From Prochlorococcus sp. AG-355-M18 (GTDB taxonomy: Bacteria > Cyanobacteriota > Cyanobacteriia > PCC-6307 > Cyanobiaceae): a stretch of 64,000 nucleotides of DNA. This document shows positions 47,876 to 55,188 of the stretch, in pieces. The stretch is taken from positions 1 to 64,000 of the forward strand of contig QCED01000004.1 in assembly GCA_003280725.1 (NCBI GenBank), read 5' to 3'. The stretch's first letter is position 1; each line of letters begins with the position of its first letter. The notes under the pieces are model-generated. The model saw nothing but the letters and a program-made list of their open reading frames with translations, did no database searches and had not been told where the DNA came from. The position numbers and the translations under genes are program-made.

Positions 47876-47899
47876 TAACTTTTGCTGTTAAGAAATAAC

Positions 47900-47995
47900 T
47901 TAGGGAGTCTTCTTTTTACCTTTAAGAATCATTAGCAAAGGTAGACCAATAAGCATAAAACTCCCATCAATTAATAAAAAAGTATTGAGGTTCAT
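47900..47995 (-). CDS. Tiny membrane ORF, 31 aa, coupled to the upstream gene
   Basis: ATG 47995 to TAA 47900. It has one hydrophobic helix (FMLIGLPLLMIL) and a basic tail GKKKTP. Its ATG overlaps the TGA of the upstream 67-aa gene (ATGA), which supports real, coupled translation. Confidence 0.5.
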   Translation of the reverse strand: MNLNTFLLIDGSFMLIGLPLLMILKGKKKTP

Positions 47996-48195
47996 TTATT
48001 CATTCTGTCTGGGAAATCCCAATTAAGGGGTATCCCTTTTTTAACTGGTTCTTTTTCCATCTCATCCATCTCTTTTCTTATTTTGTTGTAATATGCCAAC
48101 TCTTCTGGATTATCAGAACCAAGACCATAATTCATGGTCGCTGCAAGATAAATTCTGTGCATCCGGTATGACGATAGTGGCATTACTAAAGACAA
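47992..48195 (-). CDS. Hypothetical protein, 67 aa
   Basis: Charged soluble protein; MPLSSYRMHRIYLAATMNYG leads into an acidic/basic helix (KIRKEMDEMEKE). The start may be ATG 48195 or the methionine four codons later. I recognise no family. It is the first of a two-gene unit with the 31-aa membrane ORF. Confidence 0.6.
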   Translation of the reverse strand: MSLVMPLSSYRMHRIYLAATMNYGLGSDNPEELAYYNKIRKEMDEMEKEPVKKGIPLNWDFPDRMNK

Positions 48196-48258
48196 TCTCT
48201 ATTAAATATATTTGAATTTTAGTTAAAATGTTGATCTACAAGATCTCAATTATATTAT

Positions 48259-48681
48259 TCAATTCGACTGTATTCCAGGATAAATTCCACTCCGCTCAGC
48301 CGAATCAGGAGTGGGAACAATACACAAAGAAATACCTGATATTTTACCTTTATCTACAGAAGCATAAGCAACTCCAAGAAGATTAGATTTATCGCCTTGT
48401 GCCATGATGAGGCAATCTGTATGACCATAAGCTGGGCAGACTCCTAATTCGGCAAAAACAGAACTGTGAGTTTTTTTTATTGTTTCAAGTTTTGGTCTGA
48501 TGTATTCAATGAATTCATCTTTTGAGTTCATATCGGTCAAGACTTTTTGTGAAGAATATGAGAAATCTTCTGACAAAAACGATTCAAAATCAGATGAATC
48601 AAGAGTATGCATCATTTTCGCATAGATACTCAAAGCGTCCTTTTCTGTAAGTTGATAAGTTTTTTCTTCCAAGGTTTTCAT
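48259..48681 (-). CDS. Hypothetical protein, 140 aa, SnoaL/NTF2-like
   Basis: The pattern ALSIYAKMMHTLDSSDFESF followed by SYSSQKVLTDMNSKDEFIEY and short beta strands resembles an NTF2/SnoaL fold, as in polyketide cyclases and small dimeric pocket proteins. No catalytic set can be assigned. Its ATG overlaps the stop of the upstream secreted-protein gene by 4 bp, so the two are coupled. Confidence 0.65.
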   Translation of the reverse strand: MKTLEEKTYQLTEKDALSIYAKMMHTLDSSDFESFLSEDFSYSSQKVLTDMNSKDEFIEYIRPKLETIKKTHSSVFAELGVCPAYGHTDCLIMAQGDKSNLLGVAYASVDKGKISGISLCIVPTPDSAERSGIYPGIQSN

Positions 48682-48995
48682 TTATCCTTTTTTACTTCAG
48701 GGAAACAATCCGGGAAGATATCCAGGACCTTCCCAACAACATTCATTTGATCTTCTTGTATGGTTTTTTTATTTCCATGAGCACGTTCATGGAGGTTTAG
48801 AGCAAATCCGAGCATATCTATTTTTTGTTTCATAGTTATGTGGTTTCGATCTACTGCATAGCAGACAGAAAGAACTTGACCAAGAAGTATTTTATTAACT
48901 TCAATATCACTCATTTCAGATAAAACTTTTTCATTGGCATTAACAGCATTAGGTAATGCCAAAGCAGCAAGCAGAGGAAGTAGAAGGCCTTTCAA
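48678..48995 (-). CDS. Small secreted hypothetical protein, 105 aa
   Basis: Starts with a clear signal peptide (MKGLLLPLLAALALPNAVNA, cleavage expected after NA). The mature part is helical and charged, with two cysteines (SVCYAVDRN, FPDCFPE) that could form a disulfide in the periplasm. It is 2 bp after the DUF3764 gene and overlaps the next gene. Confidence 0.65.
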   Translation of the reverse strand: MKGLLLPLLAALALPNAVNANEKVLSEMSDIEVNKILLGQVLSVCYAVDRNHITMKQKIDMLGFALNLHERAHGNKKTIQEDQMNVVGKVLDIFPDCFPEVKKDK

Positions 48996-48997
48996 AA

Positions 48998-49282
48998 TTA
49001 TTCAGAAATCCAGCGGTTAATTATTGTCCCTTCATAAATATGACCCGATGCTTCAACTATTGGTTTGGTTTCTAGGTTAACAAAGATGTCATAACAAGTA
49101 TTTACTGGTCCTTGAAACATAACGGTTGCTCTTTTGGGGTCTTCTAATGATTTGCCAATATAAAAGGTTTTTACTCCCATCTCTTTAAACATGGCCTGTT
49201 GTTCAGGAGCATTCATATAAGCCTCATATTCCTCAAAGGTATTACTTAATTTGAAATCTAAAACAGTTGTTTCAATTGACAT
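48998..49282 (-). CDS. DUF3764 protein (copy 1)
   Basis: 94 residues of a picocyanobacterial family, opening MSIETTVLDFKLSNTFEEYE. It is clearly paralogous to the gene at 51790: both share SxETTV, the K-x-S-x-x-FEE block and the end IxxASGHIY/IESAGHIY-x-TIIN. The size and pattern suggest a small alpha+beta (dimeric barrel-like) fold. A conserved hairpin lies immediately upstream of its ATG. Confidence 0.75.
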   Translation of the reverse strand: MSIETTVLDFKLSNTFEEYEAYMNAPEQQAMFKEMGVKTFYIGKSLEDPKRATVMFQGPVNTCYDIFVNLETKPIVEASGHIYEGTIINRWISE

Positions 49283-49326
49283 AAAAAAAAGGAGCTAATT
49301 GCCCCTTATTGTAGATCGACTGTCAA
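49283..49326 (-). repeat. Intergenic hairpin repeat, copy A
   Basis: On the minus strand it reads TTGACAGTCGATCTA, then AATAA, the stem GGGGC / GCTCC (one G-T pair) and a run of eight T that ends at the DUF3764 start codon. The same arrangement occurs as copy B (52069-52111). It acts like a terminator of the upstream ABM gene placed in the leader of DUF3764. Confidence 0.7.
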
Positions 49327-49336
49327 ACATATTTCA

Positions 49337-49726
49337 TTAGAGTCTGCTGTAACCTAATTTTGACTGAAAAACCTTAAAGGGAACACCAGTTCCTTTCATT
49401 ACTTCTAGACACTTATCCCCAACTGTTCCATATACTTCAACAGTAAAATCATCTGCAAGTTTTGGATGCTCTTGTAAATATTCACCAATTGCTGGATTAG
49501 CCAAGTGAGCTATAAATGCTTCATCGTTTTTATAAGCCTCAGACCACACAAAGATCAGAGGATTTTCTGGATCCTGATCAAAAGTATGATGGAGCATTCC
49601 TGGCTCAACAGCCTCAACGGCTTTATCTGTTTTATCCGCAAGTTCTAAATACTCAGAAACTTTATCCTCTTTTACCGTGATTTTCGCTAAAAGAATAAAA
49701 GGGGTATCTGCGCCAAAATTTGTCAT
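49337..49726 (-). CDS. Antibiotic biosynthesis monooxygenase (ABM) domain protein
   Basis: 129 residues. The N-terminal ferredoxin-like ABM domain is recognisable: FILLAKITVKEDKVSEYLEL, PGMLHHTFDQDPENP and FVWSEAYKNDEAFIAHL. The C-terminal block VEVYGTVGDKCLEVMKGTGV recurs in the broken copy at 51056. The true substrate of such stand-alone ABM proteins is usually unknown. Confidence 0.8.
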   Translation of the reverse strand: MTNFGADTPFILLAKITVKEDKVSEYLELADKTDKAVEAVEPGMLHHTFDQDPENPLIFVWSEAYKNDEAFIAHLANPAIGEYLQEHPKLADDFTVEVYGTVGDKCLEVMKGTGVPFKVFQSKLGYSRL

Positions 49727-49767
49727 AAATGAAAAATATCCTCACTATATTTTATTTGGATTTTACG

Positions 49768-49809
49768 AAAAAGGGAGCTTAAAACACCTCTTTATATATC
49801 GACTATCAA
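49768..49809 (-). repeat. Intergenic hairpin repeat, degenerate copy C
   Basis: Minus-strand TTGATAGTCGATATA and then GAGG...GCTCCCTTTTT aligns with copies A and B, but the stem is weakened. It lies just after the 47-aa ORF and upstream of the ABM gene. Confidence 0.5.
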
Positions 49810-49812
49810 TTA

Positions 49813-49956
49813 CTAATACCTATAAGCTAATCCTTTAAAGACAAATCTAAATCGCCCGTTGATCTTTCCATCCAATAAATTTCTGAATACTTTAACCAAA
49901 TTCAAATTTAATTGTTGATCCTTTATCCGTATATAGGAGTACCTCAAACCGTACAT
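49813..49956 (-). CDS. Small basic protein, 47 aa, unknown
   Basis: ATG 49956 to TAG 49813. The peptide begins MYGLRYSYIRIKDQQLN and continues KVFRNLLDGKINGRFRFVFK. It is rich in Arg, Lys and aromatic residues. No family is recognised, but the even composition and the repeat just after the stop suggest a real gene of the same cluster. Confidence 0.45.
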   Translation of the reverse strand: MYGLRYSYIRIKDQQLNLNLVKVFRNLLDGKINGRFRFVFKGLAYRY

Positions 49957-50018
49957 ATAAATTTAGTCCAGATGGCTTGTCATACTAGTTAGAACATTAT
50001 TGTAGTCGTCATGAGCAA

Positions 50019-50156
50019 ATGTCTACCAAATCCACACTAAAAGAGGATCATAAATCTGAGATTGAAGAAAGATCAGAAGAAGAACTTCTTGAGGAAGAAA
50101 TCAGGAATCAGCAAACATTGGATAGCTTTGTTGAATCTGATAAAAACTGGAGTTGA
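50019..50156 (+). CDS. Small acidic protein, 45 aa, unknown
   Basis: ATG 50019 to TGA 50156. It starts MSTKSTLKEDHKSEIEE and is dominated by Glu, predicting a single charged helix. The next gene begins 31 bp downstream on the same strand. Confidence 0.4.
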   Translation: MSTKSTLKEDHKSEIEERSEEELLEEEIRNQQTLDSFVESDKNWS

Positions 50157-50187
50157 TCAAAATTTATTTATTTATTAGGAGAAAGTT

Positions 50188-50373
50188 ATGAACTTTAAAA
50201 GATCACCATTCTCAATCTTGAATAAAGAAAGAAGAGAAATTGACTATATCAAGGGAGTTTACAAGAGGAAAATTCAAGCTGAAGTTGAATCTTATAAATA
50301 TCCCGAGGATGAAGATAAGAGAGATACAATCCAAGCTGAAGATATATTATTGCTTGATAGGATCTCAATTTAG
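50188..50373 (+). CDS. Hypothetical protein, 61 aa
   Basis: ATG 50188 with a good Shine-Dalgarno AGGAGA at 50177-50182, unusual in this window where most genes lack one. The protein is charged and soluble (FSILNKERREIDYIKG). No family is recognised. Its stop overlaps the end of the convergent lysine-rich gene by 4 bp. Confidence 0.55.
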   Translation: MNFKRSPFSILNKERREIDYIKGVYKRKIQAEVESYKYPEDEDKRDTIQAEDILLLDRISI

Positions 50374-50672
50374 ATATTCTTTTTTTTCTTCTTCTTGTCT
50401 TTTTTTTTCTTCTTTACTTTTTCATGAACCTCATCAGCCTTCTGTTCAATACTATCCAACTTATTTGAGATTTCATTTATAGCTTTTGCTTTTGCTTCTT
50501 TAAATACGTTATTTTTTACCTCAATAATTTTAACTAGCTCTTCTTTTACTACAGCATCTTTTGTCTCTTCAGTTTTAATTCCAAACTTACCTTTAATAAA
50601 GTTGGCTATAAAAATGAGAACAGGTACGTGGGCTAGACCACCTATTACTATTCTTGTTTCTGAATAAGCCAT
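50370..50672 (-). CDS. Hypothetical protein with membrane anchor and poly-lysine tail, 100 aa
   Basis: An N-terminal hydrophobic segment (about 9-27, IGGLAHVPVLIFIANFIKG) is followed by a charged coiled coil and an extreme basic end (VKKKKKDKKKKKKNI). This suggests a membrane-anchored helix that could bind acidic lipids or nucleic acid. Function unknown. Confidence 0.6.
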   Translation of the reverse strand: MAYSETRIVIGGLAHVPVLIFIANFIKGKFGIKTEETKDAVVKEELVKIIEVKNNVFKEAKAKAINEISNKLDSIEQKADEVHEKVKKKKKDKKKKKKNI

Positions 50673-50814
50673 TTAATAGTTAAAAGAACTGAGATATTTA
50701 AGCATAAATTTAATTTTTAAATTCCTTTTATTAAGCCAATAAACATTAGTAATCATTTCTTGATTCGCAAATCAATAATCTTGCTATTAATTATGTAGAG
50801 ACTTTTTTTATTAA

Positions 50815-50904
50815 ATGCAATTAGACGTATTTCTAATGAATATGTGTGTTGTAGTTATAGCCTTGCTTATCAGAAGAGAAATCAAACTTAAGAAGGCGAG
50901 ATAA
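50815..50904 (+). CDS. Tiny membrane ORF, 29 aa
   Basis: ATG 50815 to TAA 50904. A hydrophobic core (MCVVVIALLI) is followed by RREIKLKKAR. It ends 3 bp before another tiny membrane ORF, so they would be translated from one message. Confidence 0.4.
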   Translation: MQLDVFLMNMCVVVIALLIRREIKLKKAR

Positions 50905-50907
50905 ATT

Positions 50908-51027
50908 ATGAAAACACAAATTTTAAAAGATCATTACATTCCAAATATCCATGCTATTACTCTTTTACTAATGCTTCTTCTATGTCTTTGGTTACCGCTT
51001 GCACTCAGATTCTTATTAATAATTTAA
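50908..51027 (+). CDS. Tiny membrane ORF, 39 aa
   Basis: ATG 50908 to TAA 51027 with a purine-rich AAGGCGAG upstream. A polar head (MKTQILKDHYIPNIHA) is followed by a leucine-rich helix. No family recognised. Confidence 0.45.
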   Translation: MKTQILKDHYIPNIHAITLLLMLLLCLWLPLALRFLLII

Positions 51028-51055
51028 TCGAACTAATTAGTAAATACTCTTATCC

Positions 51056-51181
51056 TTAAACTCTGCAATATACTAATTTTGTTTTAAAGATCTTATATGG
51101 AACTCCTGTTCCATTAATGACTTCAATAACTTTATCTCCCACAGTTCCGTAAATTTCAGAAAAAATTTTTGTAGCAAAGAC
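51056..51181 (-). pseudogene. C-terminal remnant of an ABM-domain gene
   Basis: Open frame without a start codon, bounded by the stop of the next gene. Its translation IYGTVGDKVIEVINGTGVPY and the end KIFKTKLVYCRV match the C-terminus of the ABM protein at 49337 (VYGTVGDKCLEVMKGTGVPF), both ending in a stop at the same place. About 40 codons remain and the N-terminal two thirds are gone. Confidence 0.75.
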
Positions 51182-51439
51182 CTAACTCTCTTTTTTAGGC
51201 CAAACCTCCTCAGTTTTCCTCCATCCTTGAGAGATTAACCTTCCATAAATTTCTCTAGCTAAATCTATATCTACAGAAACTGTTGTTGTCATTACAGGAG
51301 GCTCTTTCCCTAACACCCCAACTATTTTTCCAGTATCTACAAACATATACTCAAAAACACCATCTATGCTCTTATCATTTTTTATAAACCTTTTTACTTC
51401 TGTTCTTTTTGGATTAATCAACCAATGAGATTTAGCCAT
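51182..51439 (-). CDS. DUF1651 protein (copy 1)
   Basis: 85 residues of a picocyanobacterial family. The pattern W-L-I-x-P, FEYMFVDTGKIVGVLGKEPP and the end GWRKTEEVWP recurs in the paralogue at 61210. No function is known. Its gene takes the place of the missing part of the ABM remnant just downstream. Confidence 0.75.
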   Translation of the reverse strand: MAKSHWLINPKRTEVKRFIKNDKSIDGVFEYMFVDTGKIVGVLGKEPPVMTTTVSVDIDLAREIYGRLISQGWRKTEEVWPKKES

Positions 51440-51467
51440 TAATTAAAAAAAACTAGAACGCGTTTGA

Positions 51468-51767
51468 TTAACAATATAGAGATACTGTTTGATCTAAATC
51501 TGCACATGGTTCAATAGTAAACTCCAATAGTTCTCTCCAAGGTTGCCACTGTCGCCAAATGGTTTCTAAAGAATCAGCATCTACAACAGAGTAACCATTG
51601 CCATGTTGAGGTAAGAAAATCCAAGATTGTACGTCATAACCCTCTGGTCTATTTTGTGGCCCTCCTTTGTCGTACCACTCTTTTAACATTTTGGATCCCT
51701 TTTCTTGGGCGTTTGCATCATTAAATTTATAAGAGATAAGAAACAGCATAAATAAAAAAGTAAGCAT
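51468..51767 (-). CDS. Secreted DUF3303-like protein, 99 aa
   Basis: An N-terminal signal peptide (LTFLFMLFLISYKFNDANA) precedes a domain homologous by eye to the DUF3303 protein at 52121: KMLKEWYDKGGPQNRPEGYD aligns with KMFEQYIASGAPMDNFDGFE, and QPWRELLEF with GVWRAKFGL. Two cysteines (EPCADL, SLYC at the end) could form a disulfide. This looks like a duplicated domain that has gained a secretion signal. Confidence 0.7.
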   Translation of the reverse strand: MLTFLFMLFLISYKFNDANAQEKGSKMLKEWYDKGGPQNRPEGYDVQSWIFLPQHGNGYSVVDADSLETIWRQWQPWRELLEFTIEPCADLDQTVSLYC

Positions 51768-51789
51768 AAATTATTTTAGAAAAAATATT

Positions 51790-52068
51790 TTAAAAGTAAC
51801 TGTTAATAATGGTTGAATCATAAATATGACCTGCACTCTCAATTAATGGTTTCACTGCTGGATCTTCAAACATAGCTATTGATTTACCTTCTTCACCCTG
51901 TTCAATAAGAATTACACTTGTTGGTTCATCTTTCTTTACCCCTTTGTATAAGCAAACAATTCCACGTTCTTTATTCATTTGTATATTTTCTTGGCTGTCA
52001 TAAACTTCAGCCCATTCCTCAAAAGGGACGCTTATTTTGAATGTAAAAACAGTAGTTTCAAGAGACAT
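51790..52068 (-). CDS. DUF3764 protein (copy 2)
   Basis: 92 residues, paralogous to the gene at 48998 (MSLETTVFTFKISVPFEEW; end IESAGHIYDSTIINSYF). It has the same hairpin repeat directly before its ATG. It lies between two DUF3303-type genes. Confidence 0.75.
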   Translation of the reverse strand: MSLETTVFTFKISVPFEEWAEVYDSQENIQMNKERGIVCLYKGVKKDEPTSVILIEQGEEGKSIAMFEDPAVKPLIESAGHIYDSTIINSYF

Positions 52069-52111
52069 AAAAAAAGGAGCCAGATGCTCCTTATTCTAGA
52101 TCGACTGTCAA
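52069..52111 (-). repeat. Intergenic hairpin repeat, copy B
   Basis: Minus strand: TTGACAGTCGATCTA, AATAA, perfect stem GGAGC / GCTCC with a 5-nt loop, then seven T running into the DUF3764 ATG. The compensated base pair relative to copy A (A-T against G-T) points to selection on the stem. Confidence 0.75.
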
Positions 52112-52120
52112 TCAATTGAA

Positions 52121-52441
52121 TTATCCCATTGCTGCAACAGCTTCAGCAACTTGTTTGTTTCTTTGAATAACCTCATCATCATTTAAAACAGCAGTGATAT
52201 TCCAATCAAGACCAAATTTCGCTCTCCAAACCCCAAAATGTTGAGATATTGCTAAGTGATTATCAGCCTTGAAAGTAACAAAAACTTCTCCTGTTTCAGG
52301 CGCATGGAATCTACTTACCAATTCAAATCCATCAAAATTATCCATAGGTGCACCAGAAGCAATATATTGCTCAAACATCTTGTAACCTTCGGACTGAGAA
52401 ATTCCGTCTGGAATAAGTCCATGAACGTGATAATAAGCCAT
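52121..52441 (-). CDS. DUF3303 protein, 106 aa
   Basis: Starts MAYYHVHGLIPDGISQSEGY and contains FHAPETGEVFVTFKADNHLA and the FGVWRAKFGLDWNI block. It has the alpha+beta composition of the dimeric alpha-beta barrel clan. Unknown function; first gene of the second cluster half. Confidence 0.75.
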   Translation of the reverse strand: MAYYHVHGLIPDGISQSEGYKMFEQYIASGAPMDNFDGFELVSRFHAPETGEVFVTFKADNHLAISQHFGVWRAKFGLDWNITAVLNDDEVIQRNKQVAEAVAAMG

Positions 52442-52616
52442 AAATAAAAATCATGAATGTAATTTCAATTTAAAAACTATATTTTAAAAAGCATTTAAAT
52501 TATCTTTAAATTTAGATTTTTAAGTCTTTTTCAATGTGTATTCGCGCCCAAAAAAAAATTTTTATTTGGTATAGCATGTATCGTTTATAAAAATTTTTTT
52601 TAGCTATTAATTGGCT

Positions 52617-52799
52617 ATGAGTTATTTTGCTGAACCTAACCATATTGAATATGATGCATGGTTCGATGAAAACATCGACCCAGTGGATCTTGTGAATTAC
52701 TCAGATGAAAAGGAGTTCAGTAATTCGGTACACTTTAAGTTCCACAAGATGTCCACTAGAAATTTAACGATTGGTTCTTCTGATAATTTTCACTGGTAA
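52617..52799 (+). CDS. Hypothetical protein, 60 aa
   Basis: I start at ATG 52617 (MSYFAEPNHIEYDAWFDENI), two codons after an in-frame TTG. The protein is acidic, aromatic-rich and soluble. Not recognised. Confidence 0.5.
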   Translation: MSYFAEPNHIEYDAWFDENIDPVDLVNYSDEKEFSNSVHFKFHKMSTRNLTIGSSDNFHW

Positions 52800-52835
52800 A
52801 TAAAAGATTTTTCACTCAGTAGATATTTATGAATC

Positions 52836-53213
52836 TTACGCAGAATATGTTCCATCACTTTCTCTTCTTGCCTTAGCTAATACAATTTCATCTACAACTT
52901 TTTCAATCATGTAAGCACTTTTTTTACCAAAGCATTTTTCTTTTTTAATGCTCTCATAATCATTTGGCATTAAATCATTATGTTCACAACAGTCGCATTT
53001 AATATCAATTTTCTTACCTCTGAAAACCTCCAAAGCTCTAGAAAAAATCCATTGCTGAACTAAGATACTTTCCCAACTATCAAAATTCGACCATTCATCA
53101 AATTCCTTATTAAGGATGACTTTTAATCCATCAGCCTGATTTACATATACTAAGTATGAATCTTTTCTTGGTTGATCATTAATACCAATTGTTTTTACAG
53201 AATTTTGATTCAT
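52836..53213 (-). CDS. Hypothetical protein, 125 aa, cysteine motif
   Basis: Soluble protein with a central KIDIKCDCCEHNDLMP segment whose three clustered cysteines and nearby histidine could bind a metal, and one further Cys (KEKCFGKK). The rest is helical with many Trp/Phe. No family recognised. Confidence 0.6.
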   Translation of the reverse strand: MNQNSVKTIGINDQPRKDSYLVYVNQADGLKVILNKEFDEWSNFDSWESILVQQWIFSRALEVFRGKKIDIKCDCCEHNDLMPNDYESIKKEKCFGKKSAYMIEKVVDEIVLAKARRESDGTYSA

Positions 53214-53283
53214 TAAATATAGATTTATTGAGTAGCTTTATAAATCTAGAGGATAATTTCAAAAATATAAACAAAAAAATGTC

Positions 53284-53751
53284 TCAAATAAGTTCATTAA
53301 TTGCTTTATCTAATCTAGAAGTATGATTTGTATTTCTGAGTAATTCAAAATCCTTAAAATCAAAGCCCGGGCCAACACAACAACTCACTAAAGTAAATTC
53401 GCCTGTACTTTTTGCAGCTTGCCAATATCCAGATGGGATCATTTCTACTGGATTATTGGAATCTAAAATTAAATTTCTCATTAACTTATTATCATTATCT
53501 AGGCACCATAAATTTAGAGGATCGCCCCTTAGATAAATCCAAATTTCATCAGCATTTTTTACTCTGTGCCAAGCACTTTTTGCATCTCTCTCCAAAAGAT
53601 AATAAATTCCGGTAATAAAGTTTCTAATTTGGCCATCTTCCCTTTTTAGAGAATTCTCACTTCTTACTATCTCTCTAAACCATCCACCTTCAGGATGAGG
53701 AGATAAATTGAAATGTTTAATTATTTCTATATTTTTTTTATTAGGATTCAC
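53284..53751 (-). CDS. Cupin-superfamily protein (DUF985)
   Basis: 155 residues. The family opening HFNLSPHPEGGWFREIVRS (about 14-32) and IYYLLERDAKSAWHRVKNAD, ADEIWIYLRGDPL and SCCVGPGFDFKDFELL are clear. Such proteins are compact beta barrels with possible sugar-epimerase-like pockets; the reaction is unknown. Start is GTG 53751. Confidence 0.88.
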   Translation of the reverse strand: MNPNKKNIEIIKHFNLSPHPEGGWFREIVRSENSLKREDGQIRNFITGIYYLLERDAKSAWHRVKNADEIWIYLRGDPLNLWCLDNDNKLMRNLILDSNNPVEMIPSGYWQAAKSTGEFTLVSCCVGPGFDFKDFELLRNTNHTSRLDKAINELI

Positions 53752-53828
53752 ATCACAAAAATATCCTTAAAATTTCTCTTATAGTTAAAAGCTAACTGAA
53801 AATAAATCAAAATATATTTTCTAAAAAG

Positions 53829-53972
53829 TTAAGCACAAATAACTGATAAATCTAAGAAATTTTTATTTTCATCTGCCAGTTCAGTTATGATTCTATTGAG
53901 CCATTCAGAGGTCGTTTCACAATAGCCTACATTCAAAATAGTTTTTTGGTTTGTTGTTTCTTCTTTATTCAT
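53829..53972 (-). CDS. Small protein, 47 aa, unknown
   Basis: ATG 53972 to TAA 53829. It begins MNKEETTNQKTILNVGYCET and continues SEWLNRIITELADENK; soluble, acidic, two cysteines. Not recognised. It lies upstream of the DUF985 gene on the same strand. Confidence 0.45.
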   Translation of the reverse strand: MNKEETTNQKTILNVGYCETTSEWLNRIITELADENKNFLDLSVICA

Positions 53973-54154
53973 AGTTAAAGTATTTTTATATAAATTAGTC
54001 TTTAATTAAATCTATGTGAATAAGTCTTAATTACTATCTATTTTAAAAAGTTGTATTTAATACATATTTAAAAACTGCTAGTAAACAAATAAAATTAAAT
54101 CGTTGACAAGAAAATGTATACAAGTGAGAGTAGAAAAAATTTATTATTTAACCT

Positions 54155-54340
54155 ATGAATGACATCAAGATTGAGGAATTGATGAAAGTAAGGTTCGATG
54201 GTATTGCTAAGAGAATTGGGCACTTAAGCAAAAGAGAAAGTGAGTCTTTATTACTTGAGCATCTTGAATGGTTGGAGGGAGGATGGGAGACTGAAGAAAT
54301 CTTATTTTTAAAAAAGCCCTACAGAAAATGGTGGTTCTAA
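54155..54340 (+). CDS. Hypothetical protein, 61 aa
   Basis: Starts MNDIKIEELMKVRFDGIAKR and ends with a Trp-rich basic segment (KKPYRKWWF). Helical and charged. Not recognised. It converges on thiD 18 bp away. Confidence 0.5.
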   Translation: MNDIKIEELMKVRFDGIAKRIGHLSKRESESLLLEHLEWLEGGWETEEILFLKKPYRKWWF

Positions 54341-54358
54341 CTCCACTTCTATAAATAA

Positions 54359-55138
54359 TTAATGATGGCCTAAGGGACCAGGGCCAGATCCAATTTTATA
54401 GGAATTTTCTAAAGACTTCTCAACAAATAATTTCGCTTTTTGTATCGAATCAAATAGATCAAAACCTAAAGCCTTGTAACCACAAATAGCAGCACTCAAA
54501 GTACAGCCGCTACCATGGGTATTTGTTGTATTTATAAAATTATTAAAAAGCCACTCTTTTCTACCATTTAAGTCGATAAAAAAATCCTTCCCTTTCATAT
54601 CTTTCAAACCACCACCTTTTATAAGTACAGCTTTAGCTCCTAGACTAATAATTTTTCTTGCGCAAATTTCGATATCTTCTTTACTTCTTATTTTTAAACC
54701 AGAAAGTAAATTTGCTTCATAAATATTTGGAGTTACCAAATCCGCAATTGGTAATAAAAGTTTTTTATAAGCATTAATTGCAGAATCTTCCAGTAATTTA
54801 GAACCAGTTCTTGTAACCATAACTGGGTCAATAATTTTGGTTATTTTATAGATGCTTAATTTCTTTGCAGTATCATTAATCATCTTTTCATTTAGTAACA
54901 TTCCAGTTTTTAAAGCATCAATATCAAAATCAGAAAATAAAGTATCGAACTGACTTAATAACGTATTCTTCTCTACTGCTTCAACGCATGAAACCTCAGT
55001 ACTATTTTGTGCTGTAATACATGTAATAACTGAACATCCATGGACTTTAAGGGCCATAAAAGTTCTAAGGTCAGCCTGGATACCTGCCCCACCTCCAGAG
55101 TCACTTCCTCCTATTGAAAGTGCAATTTTAGAATACAT
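54359..55138 (-). CDS. thiD: Hydroxymethylpyrimidine/phosphomethylpyrimidine kinase
   Basis: Phosphorylates HMP and HMP-P for thiamine synthesis. Ribokinase-fold motifs: [20 protein letters not shown] at the N-terminus, [13 protein letters not shown] and the anion-hole [13 protein letters not shown] with catalytic Asp/Cys region near 210. 259 residues. tenA lies 50 bp upstream on the same strand, so the pair is a thiamine unit. Confidence 0.95.
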   Translation of the reverse strand: MYSKIALSIGGSDSGGGAGIQADLRTFMALKVHGCSVITCITAQNSTEVSCVEAVEKNTLLSQFDTLFSDFDIDALKTGMLLNEKMINDTAKKLSIYKITKIIDPVMVTRTGSKLLEDSAINAYKKLLLPIADLVTPNIYEANLLSGLKIRSKEDIEICARKIISLGAKAVLIKGGGLKDMKGKDFFIDLNGRKEWLFNNFINTTNTHGSGCTLSAAICGYKALGFDLFDSIQKAKLFVEKSLENSYKIGSGPGPLGHH

Positions 55139-55188
55139 AATTTGATTAACTCGTCTTTTAAAGTACTTTAAGTAAATTTTAATTTAAA

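Noticed and set aside
50240-50482. 80-aa plus-strand ORF
   Set aside because: It overlaps the 61-aa gene out of frame and runs antisense into the lysine-rich gene; low-complexity composition.
54103-54125. TTGACA near 54103 as promoter of the 61-aa gene
   Set aside because: A TATACA box follows at only about 8 bp, far from the 16-18 bp needed.
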